Shown here in pieces: positions 14,566 to 25,000 of a DNA stretch of 43,413 bases. Every line of letters begins with the position of its first letter. The first letter of the stretch is position 1. The stretch is from positions 1-43,413 of the forward strand of contig WQWU01000017.1 in the NCBI GenBank assembly GCA_009785215.1, in the 5' to 3' direction. A program made the translations under genes and the position numbers. Source of the DNA: Treponema sp. Lineage in GTDB: Bacteria > Spirochaetota > Spirochaetia > Treponematales > Breznakiellaceae. The notes under the pieces were generated by a model. It worked only from the letters and a program-made list of their open reading frames with translations. It was not told where the DNA came from and did not search any database.

Positions 14566-16028
14566 AAATAATATTTTTATTTTTAATCAGTTTGTTATCA
14601 TTTAACTCATGCGACTTGTTAAGATTTTCCAAATTTGAAATTACTTCATGGTCTCCCGGAGACGGCTATCATTCTGCACCGGAAAACATCACCGTCTCTC
14701 TTAATTTTTCGAATGATCCTAACAGGGCAAGCATAGAAAGAAATTTTTCCCTTACAGGAGACGGCAGCCGCGTAAGAGGAAACTTTTTGTGGGAGAATCA
14801 TAAACTAACCTTTGTGCCGCTGGTACCGCTGGAAAAAAACACAGATTACACAATAACCCTCTCCGCAGATGCGCATAACACAGAAGGGCTTTCTATGGAT
14901 GAAGCATTTTACGCAGATTTTACAACAAGACCCGCAAATATCCGTCCTGTTTTAACATCGTGCTACCCGCCGATGTATGCAGAGGTAAGCGATGCCAGAA
15001 TGAAAATAATTCTCCAATTTTCCATACCGGTTCCGTTAAGAACTTTATATGACAATGTTTTTTTCAGTCCCTCAATGACAGGTATTTGGCATCAGGAAGA
15101 TGATGATAAACGGGCAGTTTTTACGCCTGCGGAACCGTGGGCGCAAAAAAACCGCTACGAGATTCGCATTTCCTCCTCGCTGACAGATAACAACGGAATG
15201 AATATCGGCAATGAATTTTTAAGCATCTTTACAACAGAAACAGATCGTGAACCGCTTTGCCTCCTGTTCGCACGCCGTATTACCAAAAATAACAATTATA
15301 TTCAATTGACGGATACGCCGGTTGAAAATCAGGATTGGGAAAAAGACGATCGCCTTATGCTTGTTTTTTCCAGACCTGTTGACAGTCTGCTTGTCAGAAA
15401 TTACATAAGCGCGGAAGACGGTCCGAATCTTGTCATGGAAACATCTTCCGGCTTTAATTCGGAATTAATTTTCAGGTTTGACAGCCCGCCGGTTTATGAA
15501 AGCAGATTTACAATCAGGATAAAACCGGGTTTAAAAGACAATTTTGGAAACGAAAGTAAAGAAGAATATGTATTCAGAATTTTTGCCAACGGTATTTTTT
15601 CCAAACCGCCTGCGCTTGCCGGAATCAGAATGCCTGTAAAAGATGATTTGTTTCTTGCAGAATCGAATTCACTGTACAAAATTATTCCCATAACGGACGA
15701 TTTTTTTCATCCGGGTACAGGCGTAAATACATGGATAGAATTATATTTTGACACAGCGCCGGGAGCGTCTGTAGATATTTTTTCCCTGATGGAACTTTTC
15801 CGCATAGAAACCAGCAATAATGTGATTTCTTTTTCTCCGCGTCATGTGAAAGTTTCTGATTTTACAATCAATGAACCTCACTGGGAAAATTTTCAAAGAA
15901 TAGAAGTTTTGGGAAATCTTGTTAATACAACAAATTTTGGAATTATAAATATTCAAATAGGTGCCGGACTTAGGGATAGTTTTGGCAGCAAAAACGAAAA
16001 ATCTCAAATTATATCCCTGATTAAGTGA
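14562..16028 (+). CDS. Ig-like (Big_5-type) lipoprotein B (488 aa)
   Basis: The signal FLISLLSFNSC gives Cys about 17. Successive Ig-like units follow: SPGDGYHSAPENITVSLNFS with HKLTFVPLVPLEKNTDYTIT, and SDARMKIILQFSIPVPLRTL with AVFTPAEPWAQKNRYEIRIS. A more diverged third unit contains DDRLMLVFSRPVDSLLVRNY. It is clearly a paralogue of the preceding gene in architecture, though the sequences have diverged strongly. It overlaps that gene by ATGA and is followed after seven bases by the first RND permease. The likely role is a periplasm-spanning or surface element of the transport assembly. Confidence 0.82.
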   Translation: MKIIFLFLISLLSFNSCDLLRFSKFEITSWSPGDGYHSAPENITVSLNFSNDPNRASIERNFSLTGDGSRVRGNFLWENHKLTFVPLVPLEKNTDYTITLSADAHNTEGLSMDEAFYADFTTRPANIRPVLTSCYPPMYAEVSDARMKIILQFSIPVPLRTLYDNVFFSPSMTGIWHQEDDDKRAVFTPAEPWAQKNRYEIRISSSLTDNNGMNIGNEFLSIFTTETDREPLCLLFARRITKNNNYIQLTDTPVENQDWEKDDRLMLVFSRPVDSLLVRNYISAEDGPNLVMETSSGFNSELIFRFDSPPVYESRFTIRIKPGLKDNFGNESKEEYVFRIFANGIFSKPPALAGIRMPVKDDLFLAESNSLYKIIPITDDFFHPGTGVNTWIELYFDTAPGASVDIFSLMELFRIETSNNVISFSPRHVKVSDFTINEPHWENFQRIEVLGNLVNTTNFGIINIQIGAGLRDSFGSKNEKSQIISLIK

Positions 16029-16035
16029 GGTTGTT

Positions 16036-19000
16036 GTGAAAGGATTGATAAATATTTTTGTACGCCGTTACGTAACTGTAATTATGATTTTGGCAGCATT
16101 GATCATTGCGGCAGTATTTTCGCTTTTTAATCTGCCCATTAACAGGCTGCCGGAATTTTCAGTGCCAAGGGTAACTGTGGAGACGCAATATCATGGAATG
16201 GCGGCTAACGAAATAAGGAGTATGGTTACCATTCCGCTGGAAGACGGTCTTTCGCCGATAAAAGGGCTTGAAAGAATGCGCAGTGTTTCACGGGATAATC
16301 GTTCGTTTATCAGCCTGGATTTCCGCTGGGGTACGGATGCTATGGCTGCTTCTGTTCTTGTGCGGGAAGCCGTTGATGCTGTTTATCCCGGTCTTCCGGA
16401 AGGTGTTCGCAAGCCGTCCGTAACATCGGGTGATTCCGGCAATGAGGCACATGCTGTTATTGCAGTTAGATCGCATAACGGCAATGCCGAATTTGCGCGG
16501 AAACTTGCTGAATACGAAATGCTCGCGCGTCTGCGCAGAATTGACGGGGTAGGATCTGTCGTGCTTGTTGGCGGTGAAATTGCAGAGGAGAAATTGTCTC
16601 TTGATGTGCACCGTCTGGCTGCGCTTGGAATTGCCCCTTCTGAATTTGCCGGATTGCTTGCGCAAGAAACTGCTGATATTCCGGCGGGAAATGCGCGGGA
16701 AGGAAATACGGAGCTGGTTGTAATAAGTTCCGGCAGGCCTGATTCCGCCGCTTCTCTTTCAAAAATTATTCTTCCCGTAAACAACGGCGCCTTCATGGTA
16801 GAAGACGCAGGCAGGCTGACTTCATCTTTTGCCCGCCGGGAAAGCATATTTGTTTACAACGGAATGGAAGCTGCCGCACTGGAAATTTACCGCAGACCCG
16901 GCGCAGATCCGCTTGAGCTGTCGCGCGATATAAGAAAAACAATTGATGAGGCAGTTTCCCTCTTTTCGCGTGATGCGCAAATAGAAATTGTAATGGATAC
17001 GACTCCCTCTCTTGTAAGCGGGCTGACAGGTTTATTAATATCGGCTGCTCTTGGAGCAATTGCTGTTGTATTTGTTCTCTTTATTTTTATCCGCCGTTTT
17101 AAATACAGCCTGCTTGCTTCATTATCGATTCCTTTTTCCATAGCAGCGGGTATCTGCATGTTATCGGTTACGGGAAAATCCCTTAACAGCATGAGCCTTG
17201 GCGGGCTGGCAATGGGCATAGGACTTGTGTCTGATATTTCCGTAATTGTTTTGGATTTGCTCAATCGCGCTTTTGGGAAAAGAAAAACTGTGCCGGAGCC
17301 GGAGGAAATAGGAGATAAAGCTTTTTCTATCGCAGGTTCCAGCATAACATCTACATTAACAACAGCGCTTGTTTTTATTCCCATTATTATGCTGCCGGGA
17401 GCTTTGGGAAGCCTTTTCGGCGATTTGGCGCTTGCACTTGTAACAGCGGTTGCAGCAGGATGGTTTTACGCGCAATTCTGCCTGCCGTCAATGTACCGGC
17501 TCTTTTTTGATTCTTCATTTAAAAAAAATAAAACAGTGTTCGCAGACGGCAGCTTTGTAAAAAAGTATTCTCATGTTCTGTTGATGCTGCTGCGCCGTCC
17601 GGGGAAACTTCTTTCCGCTGCTGCTTTGTTAAGTGTTATTGGCTTTTTCACTTTGGTATTGCAGCCGGTTGTTTTTCTGAATCCGGATGAAGCGGAGGAA
17701 GTATGGGTTTCGGTAATTTCCCCCCCCGGAACTCAGCTTGAAAGCGTCATGTTGTTATCATATAAATACTCCAAACTTATTTCAGAGCTGCCTTCTGTGA
17801 AAACTGTTTATGGAAGAGCCGGTGCGGAAGAAGAAGATGCCGGACGCAGGGCGGATATTGATTACAGAAGAGAAGAATTTATCCTGCGCTGCGTGCTGGA
17901 AAAACGCGTAAAACCAGAAGCAGCGCTGGCAGAAATTTATGATGTAATGCGGCAGCAGAATTTGCAGGATCCATTTACTGTGTATTTTCCAAAAGACAGA
18001 ACCGAAGTTCTGCTGGGATTATCCGCGGCGAATACATTTGTTATAAAGGGCAAAGACAGGAAGGAGCTTGCAGAAAGAACCGAAGTTGCAGAAGACTTTT
18101 TAAAATCTGTTTCTGTTAATTTCAGGCCGCGCGGACTTAGGCCGGAGTTACGGCTATATCCGAACAGGGAGGCAGCCGCATATCTTTCGGTATCGGCGGC
18201 ACAGATAGCGGAAACATTGTATATCCTTAACGAAGGCGTTGTTGTCACAAGGCTGGAAATTGAAGGAAGACCGCTTGATGTGCGCATAACGGGAGGCATC
18301 GGCTCTGATAACATTGAACAAATACCGGTAAAAACAGCGCAGGGGAGAACCGTGTTTCTCGGCTCTTTGGGCAGAATAGAACGAATGGAAGCGGAATCGG
18401 CTCTTGCCCGCCTTGATCGATCCGATGTTATCTATGCAGATATTAAAGCGGAAAAAAACAACCGCAAAATAATTAAAGAGGCAGTTTCTCAATTTTCCTG
18501 GTTTTCCGGAGCAGATGAATCTGTTTTTAGCCGTTACCGTAATACGCTTGTTCTTTATCTTTTGCTTGTATTGATTCTGCTCTACATGACAATGGGCGCT
18601 CAGTTTGAATCATTTCTGCTTCCGTTGATTCTCATGATGAGTATTCCCTTTTCTCTCGCAGGCGCAGGTCCCGCGCTTTTAATTGCCGGATCTAAAATTG
18701 ATTCAGGCGCTGTGCTTGGATTAACCGCTCTTTTTGGACTTGTTGTGAACAACAGCTTAATTCTTTATGAAATAAGCGAGCAGAAAATACGCGCAGGTTT
18801 CTCTCCGGCAGCCGCTGTTTACCGCGGAGCATGCGAACGCCTGCAGGCAATTTTAATTACAATGGCAACGACAATTTTTGCTCTTCTGCCGCTGATACTC
18901 AGCCCTATGGGCAATTCGCAAAAATCAATGGCTGCGGCAATGCTTGGAGGGCTTACCGTATCAACCTTGCTCAGTTTATTTGCTATTCCGCCGATTCTTG

Positions 19001-19038
19001 TCCGGTATTTTAAATGGAAATCCGGGAGGGCAATGTGA
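16036..19038 (+). CDS. RND-family permease A (1000 aa)
   Basis: The GTG start follows GAGGTTGTT. The N-terminus IFVRRYVTVIMILAALIIAA is the first membrane helix, followed by the RND signature LPEFSVPRVTVETQYHGMAA and TIPLEDGLSPIKG. Two large periplasmic domains alternate with two six-helix bundles. In TM4 the segment GLVSDISVIVLD keeps one Asp (D400), aligning with AcrB D408, while the D407 position is Ser. In TM10, GLVVNNSLIL has Asn 905 where AcrB has Lys 940, as in many non-AcrB RND proteins. It should be a proton-driven exporter of unknown substrate. It overlaps permease B by ATGTGA. Confidence 0.93.
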   Translation: MKGLINIFVRRYVTVIMILAALIIAAVFSLFNLPINRLPEFSVPRVTVETQYHGMAANEIRSMVTIPLEDGLSPIKGLERMRSVSRDNRSFISLDFRWGTDAMAASVLVREAVDAVYPGLPEGVRKPSVTSGDSGNEAHAVIAVRSHNGNAEFARKLAEYEMLARLRRIDGVGSVVLVGGEIAEEKLSLDVHRLAALGIAPSEFAGLLAQETADIPAGNAREGNTELVVISSGRPDSAASLSKIILPVNNGAFMVEDAGRLTSSFARRESIFVYNGMEAAALEIYRRPGADPLELSRDIRKTIDEAVSLFSRDAQIEIVMDTTPSLVSGLTGLLISAALGAIAVVFVLFIFIRRFKYSLLASLSIPFSIAAGICMLSVTGKSLNSMSLGGLAMGIGLVSDISVIVLDLLNRAFGKRKTVPEPEEIGDKAFSIAGSSITSTLTTALVFIPIIMLPGALGSLFGDLALALVTAVAAGWFYAQFCLPSMYRLFFDSSFKKNKTVFADGSFVKKYSHVLLMLLRRPGKLLSAAALLSVIGFFTLVLQPVVFLNPDEAEEVWVSVISPPGTQLESVMLLSYKYSKLISELPSVKTVYGRAGAEEEDAGRRADIDYRREEFILRCVLEKRVKPEAALAEIYDVMRQQNLQDPFTVYFPKDRTEVLLGLSAANTFVIKGKDRKELAERTEVAEDFLKSVSVNFRPRGLRPELRLYPNREAAAYLSVSAAQIAETLYILNEGVVVTRLEIEGRPLDVRITGGIGSDNIEQIPVKTAQGRTVFLGSLGRIERMEAESALARLDRSDVIYADIKAEKNNRKIIKEAVSQFSWFSGADESVFSRYRNTLVLYLLLVLILLYMTMGAQFESFLLPLILMMSIPFSLAGAGPALLIAGSKIDSGAVLGLTALFGLVVNNSLILYEISEQKIRAGFSPAAAVYRGACERLQAILITMATTIFALLPLILSPMGNSQKSMAAAMLGGLTVSTLLSLFAIPPILVRYFKWKSGRAM

Positions 19039-22025
19039 AATCTTTGCACGTTTCTTTCCTTGAACGAAAAAAAGCAAGTCTTTGCATACTGGCAGGACTC
19101 TGCGCTATATCGTTATTCGTCATTATTAATTCAGATGAAAAAATAAAACAAAACACAGGAGGCGCCTATGTAGTGAAAATCAAACATTACGGCATTGATG
19201 CTGCGGAAATGGAAAGAAGCATTACCATTCCATTGGAAGATATATTTTCATCCATTCCGGGCATCATGTCTGTGCAAAGTTCCAGCGAAAACAGTTTATC
19301 AACTGTTTTTATACGTTTTAAACACGGGAGCCGCGGCCGCTATGAAGCAGTTCGCGATGCAGCGCAGAGAGTGTATGAATCGCTCCCTTCATCGGTACAG
19401 AGACCGGAAATTTTCGGATTTAATAATTCGATGGTTCCTGTCTGGTCTGCCGCTGTTGTTTCAGAAGAAAAAAATATTTTTACAGCGCTGGAAAAAACGG
19501 TTAAGCCGCGCCTTGAAAGCCTGGAGGGAGCGGGAGAAGTTCTGGTTTCCGGAGCCGGTTTAAAAGAAATATGTATAACGCTTAATCAGGAAAAACTAAG
19601 CCTTATTGGTTTGGAAGCGTCATTTGTTGCTTCTGTTCTTGCAATGAACGATTCAATTTTTACAGGCGGATCGGTTGTACAGCAAAACAGGGAGATAATT
19701 ATTACCGCAGACGGCAGATATGACAGCTTAACTTCGCTTTACGGCGCGTTAATTCCTTTAGGCGATGGAAAATTTATTGAGCTTTCGCAGATTGCGCAGA
19801 TTACGGAAATGGAACGGGAGCCGGATGTTTTTTCACGGTTAAACGGAAAAAAGACGGCAAGCATTGCAATTATGGGACGGCATGGAGCGGATTTACGCAA
19901 ATTATCTTCCGGGATTAAAAGGGAACTATCTGCTCTTGTGCTGCCCTGGGGCGCCCCTCTGGAATATGTTGTGTTGTCCGATATTGGCGCAGAGGAAGCA
20001 GCTGCTTTTAAATCGGTTTTTAATGCTGCATTGTTAGGTGCAATCATGGTAGCCGTAATCGGCTTTTTGCTGAATAAAAATAATAGCGGGAGCTTTTCCG
20101 GCTTTTTCTGCGCGCTTGCCATCCCGTTAATTTGTTTGATATCCGCGGCTGTTCTGTCTGCTGCAGGATTTTCAATGGACAGGCTTTTGCTTGCAGGAAT
20201 CGCTGCCGGGATTGGCACTGCTGTTGACGCTGTTATTCTCTGTTCGGAAAGACTGCGTAAATCCGGAAATTATTCCGAAGCATCGGCAGCTTTGCTGTCG
20301 CTGCTGGGACCTTTGCTGGCTGGAGCCGCAACAACTGTTGCCGCGCTTATTCCGCTCACCGCAATTGATGATAATGCAAAAACAATCGCAAGCGCTATCG
20401 CGGTTGTAACAATTACGGCATTTATAATGAGCTTTACGCTTCTGCCGCCTCTTCTGCTTTGGAGAGGAAAACAAAAACGAGAGCCGCAAACACCGGGAAG
20501 AATGCAGCTTAAGCTGTCGCGTCTTATGAACAGGTTTCTTGCGGCAACGGTGAAGTTCTGTTTTAAATACCCGGCTTTGGTTTTAGCGGCAAGTTTTGTA
20601 ATTACCGTATCGGCAATTATTTTAATGTTTGCAAGGGGAGCGGATACTTCCGGCTTTGGTTCGGAAGATTCTGTTTATGCGCAAATTGAATTTGACGGAG
20701 GATTGCTTGCGCAGGAAACAGATCGCCTTGCTGCAATTTATGTACAGCAGCTTTTAAAAAATGAAGAAATTATAAATGCAGAAACCGGCGCGCGGACAGG
20801 TTCATGCTCCCTGTTAATTTCGTTTGATCCCAAAAAAACCAAAGCTCATCTTGTGAGAGATTTGGCAAAACAGATACATATTCCCGGAGGATTTATTTTC
20901 TTTCATGAAAGTTCGATAAAGGATCGCTATTGGGAAATTTTTATTTACGGAGATGAAGATAAAAAACTAAGGGAACTTGCAGAAGAGCTGGCGCATATTT
21001 GCAGAGAGCATCCAATGGTCAGGGATAGGGTGCTGAATTTTAAACAGGGCAGCAAAAAGCTGATTTTACTGCCGGACAGGGAAAAATTTGCAGAAACCAA
21101 AATAAGTTTTTCTGACGCGGCTGTCAGCGCCAGACTTGGAGTGTATGGTCCTGTTGCCTACAAGAGAATTGATTCTAATGGAGAGACAGATGTAAGAATT
21201 AGAAAGGGCGGTTATTCTGATGTGTTTCAAACAAGGGAGAGCACACTGAATTTGCTGGTTTCTTCATTGCAGCTTGGCTCTCTAATGGAAACAAAAGACG
21301 AAAGAGAACCTTCCAGCATAAGGAGGGATAATCGCCGCAGATATGCTTCCATAACGATTACTACAAAACCGATGGATCCGCGCCGTGTTAAACAGGAAAT
21401 GGCTTTTCTGTTTAAAAAATTAAATTTGCCGCCGGGTTATTCAATCGAATTTGATCCGGAAGCAATAAAAAAAAGTGAAGGCTTATCAGCAACCGTACTT
21501 TCACTTATTATGGCAATTGTTTTTTGTTATATGATAATTGCCTCTATAAACGAATCGTTTAAAATACCGCTATTGATTCTTTCTGCCATACCGGCATCTT
21601 TGGCAATTCCGGCAATTTGCCTTGGTTTGTCCGGCAGCATGTACAACCTTGCTATAGCCTGCGCTTTTATCGCAGTAAGCGGCATGACAGTTAACGCAGC
21701 AGTTCTTTGTACAGACAGTATCCGCACAAATATACTGGCTAAAAAAGAAAAAACATTTTTATGTATTTATTCGGCTCTCCGCAGAAAAATGCCCGCTCTG
21801 CTTGCTACAAGCGCAACTTCTGTTGCCGGAGCCATTCCCTTTCTGTTCCTGACAGAAGGAGCAAACATGCTTATAAGAACCTTAGCGCTGGTTGGCGCCC
21901 TTGGGGTAGCTGCTTCCTGTCTCTGTTCAATAACAATTATACCATCTTTGCTATTTTTAACTAAATTCAAACTCATCCTGCCTGTGCAGGATAAAAAACA
22001 AAACTTTGGAGTTAAACATGATTAA
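19035..22025 (+). CDS. RND-family permease B (996 aa)
   Basis: GTG 19035 is preferred over ATG 19014: GGGAGG (19024-19029) is well spaced for it, and GTG overlaps the previous stop. The first helix is ASLCILAGLCAISLFVIINS. The periplasmic signature is shorter than in permease A (YGIDAAEMERSITIPLEDIF). In TM4, GTAVDAVILCSE keeps one Asp (D398) in the proton-relay region; in TM10, GMTVNAAVLC has Asn 887 at the Lys 940 position. TM helices at 330-450 and 810-990 complete the fold. It is strongly diverged from permease A, so a heteromeric pump, as in MdtBC, is plausible. It overlaps the giant gene by eight bases. Confidence 0.9.
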   Translation: MKSLHVSFLERKKASLCILAGLCAISLFVIINSDEKIKQNTGGAYVVKIKHYGIDAAEMERSITIPLEDIFSSIPGIMSVQSSSENSLSTVFIRFKHGSRGRYEAVRDAAQRVYESLPSSVQRPEIFGFNNSMVPVWSAAVVSEEKNIFTALEKTVKPRLESLEGAGEVLVSGAGLKEICITLNQEKLSLIGLEASFVASVLAMNDSIFTGGSVVQQNREIIITADGRYDSLTSLYGALIPLGDGKFIELSQIAQITEMEREPDVFSRLNGKKTASIAIMGRHGADLRKLSSGIKRELSALVLPWGAPLEYVVLSDIGAEEAAAFKSVFNAALLGAIMVAVIGFLLNKNNSGSFSGFFCALAIPLICLISAAVLSAAGFSMDRLLLAGIAAGIGTAVDAVILCSERLRKSGNYSEASAALLSLLGPLLAGAATTVAALIPLTAIDDNAKTIASAIAVVTITAFIMSFTLLPPLLLWRGKQKREPQTPGRMQLKLSRLMNRFLAATVKFCFKYPALVLAASFVITVSAIILMFARGADTSGFGSEDSVYAQIEFDGGLLAQETDRLAAIYVQQLLKNEEIINAETGARTGSCSLLISFDPKKTKAHLVRDLAKQIHIPGGFIFFHESSIKDRYWEIFIYGDEDKKLRELAEELAHICREHPMVRDRVLNFKQGSKKLILLPDREKFAETKISFSDAAVSARLGVYGPVAYKRIDSNGETDVRIRKGGYSDVFQTRESTLNLLVSSLQLGSLMETKDEREPSSIRRDNRRRYASITITTKPMDPRRVKQEMAFLFKKLNLPPGYSIEFDPEAIKKSEGLSATVLSLIMAIVFCYMIIASINESFKIPLLILSAIPASLAIPAICLGLSGSMYNLAIACAFIAVSGMTVNAAVLCTDSIRTNILAKKEKTFLCIYSALRRKMPALLATSATSVAGAIPFLFLTEGANMLIRTLALVGALGVAASCLCSITIIPSLLFLTKFKLILPVQDKKQNFGVKHD

Positions 22026-25000
22026 AAAATATTTTAATAAAACGATATCTGTCTTTTTGACATTTATTTTTATCTTTGGTTTGTTTCCGACTTTGGCATT
22101 TTCGCAGCAGAATCCTGCGGAAGTGCGCGGCTTTAACAGATCCGTTTTTGAAAGCCATTTTAGCAGGGCGGACAGGGAAATCAATCCCGAACGCTGGCTG
22201 GCTGAAGCAAAAACCGGCATGACGCAGGCTATCGTCGCCTGGGAAATGATTGCCGTCAATTTATACGATAACCCGCTGCTTTTGGAAGATGCAAAAAATC
22301 AGCTGGAAAATTGGAGTAACGAAGAACTGGAAAAACGCTTTTCAGAGTGGCTAAAAAGAAGATTTTTCGGCGATGCGGCAGAAAAATCATTTGCCTATTT
22401 TTCGCAAACGCTGGGAGAAATGCAAAAAAGCTATTTATGGCATTTGGATGATGAAGGAAATGTTCTCTTTGATGAAGCAACCGGCGATCCAATGATTATT
22501 CGTCCAAACGATTTAAGCAGGGAATTTTCGCTGGATTTATTAAACTGGCGCCATGAAGCAGCCAATAATATTACCGCTGCAAGCTCTTCACTGGAAAACA
22601 ATTTAATAAGGCTTTATCCCGAACTTTTGGCATATATTCCTTTTGAATTTCGGGAAACATATAACGATCTTATTTATGATACTTCGTTACAAATGAGCAA
22701 GATTATTAAATTTGAATTTGAAAACATTGCTGCGCGGGAAGAAAGAATATTTACCAGCCGCAGAACAATGGATATTTGGAGCCTGCGCAAAAAAAGTGAT
22801 GATGAAGCAGCGCGGCTGTTCACAGAAAGATTAATTGCGGAAGCGGAAGATTCATGCAGACAAGGAATTAATGAGTTAAATGCAAGAATTGAACAGGCGG
22901 AAGCAGGTGCCGGCGATCTTGCATTGCTGGGCGAAGAATGGCTGCGTTTATACAAAGAGCAGTTTGACAGAGGCTTAAAAGCATGGGAAGAAGCCGAAGA
23001 AAGATTCTTTATAAGGCGTATGGAATGGGAGCAGGATTCATTCAGTTTATTTTCCGAAGGCGAGAAAGTTTGGCGATCTGCTTTTAGTCAGTTTGAAGAA
23101 CAGCGTCGTAACTGGGAATTAAGCGTAAAAGAATTGTTAAATACCGGAGAAGCGCTGTTTGAAAAGATTTCAGAAGATTTTAAAAAAAGTATAGCCGATG
23201 CAAAAAAAGAGTTTGAGCTTAATGCGGCAATGCGGACAGGAGAAGGTACAGCAAGGGCAAAAGCAATTATCGATATGTATCTTGTAAGCGCATCTACTGC
23301 AATTTATGCAAAAGATAATATCGAATTTTGGCAAAAACAATACGGCGGCATATTAAAAGATCCGTCAGATGAAGATTTTATTAATTGGACACTGAAGGAA
23401 ATAGAAAATCTCTGGATACAGGCAGAATATAATATTTTAAACTGCGAATATTATAATTCTGAATTAGATAATATAAACTTGATGAGACAAGCATTGGATA
23501 TGGATCCAACCCCGAATTATTATTTTAATCCAAGAGATTTATTTATGTATATGAATTTTGGGCGAATCATATTTGAGGAAGATTATAAAGATGCTGTAAG
23601 AGAATTTAACATTAATTATTCATATTTGACGGAAATACAGGATATTCTTGCCGGAAAAATAAAATTGTCTGATCAGATAACTTTTGCAAAAACTCTCAAT
23701 AACGGGCATTTTGCAAGATTAAAATTTGACGCGCTTATTGAAATGCAGAAATCTCATGTTATGTATCTTTCATATATGGGCAAAGCCCTGGAAGCGCGGG
23801 ACAGATTAATTGATAATTTTGCAGAACTTTTGGGAACCGGCGTTTTAAAGGATATTCTTTCCCCGGGTGCATCCAGCGAAGATTTTTGTCTTGATGAATA
23901 TCAGATTGCGCTTGTAAGGGCAAAAGCTCTTGTCCAGTACTGGGAAAGAAAAACCGCCATTGCAGAGGCTGTAACGCTCTATGCAGAAGAACTTACTGCG
24001 GGAAGAATGACAGAAGCAGAAGGATTACGCGCCTGGGAAGATGCAAAAGATGCCTATAATAAATCCCTGGCTGCTTATGAAATTGAGTTGAATAAACTAA
24101 ATTCCGCAGGAGTAAATATTCAGCTCCAGCAGAAAAAACTGGAAGGTTTGGCAAATCAATTGCTGTTAGAAGAAGAAGAGTTAAATAAATTACATTCCGA
24201 ATATTCAATGCTTGTTTCTGTCTTTGCAATTGATCGTGAAAATTATTATCTGATAGATTTTGTGTCTAAGTATAATTTTATATCAGATGAATATAAATTA
24301 TTTTTAAGAACGGGAAATAATTCCATTTATAAATCTGTTATTGAAAACGGAATTAATTGGGAAGTTCTGGATAACAGGAATTTTGCAGAAAATATGCTGA
24401 ATTTTCTGATAAACGGAGATAATAATGAACTTCTGCCTTTATCTGCTCTGGAAGATGATGTTGAAATACGGATCAGGAATGCCGCAATAGATTTATTTGC
24501 AGATACTCTGACAGGTGAACTGCGTTCACTGGATTCATTGTATAGCGGAGCAGATTGGTATGCCAAAGCAAAAAATATTGTTCTTACCGGTGAACAAAAA
24601 GAAGCCCTTTACGGAGACAAATTAAAAGAGCGGCTTCTGGAAGATTATAAAAACAGCGTTAATCTTCTGCTGGAAAGACGTCTGGATTTTGAATTGGAGG
24701 CTTTAGCAAATTTATTAAATGAGGACCCGGATTCAGATGCTTATAATGATTTTTTTGATAACGAAGAAACTGCGGAATATATTTATGAAATACTTTCTGA
24801 TTTAAAAAACAGAATAAATCTGGGGCTTTCGCATTATGTTCAGGATAATGATGAAAATTTGGTGTTAGAATATTTTTTAATGGGTTTTTCTTTTTTTGAA
24901 GGAGGAGAACAATCTCTAGCTGTATATTATGATGATTTTTATTATTGTTTAAATCTGCTGGAGCTGTATATGGAATACGGAAAATATAGTTTATTTGTAC

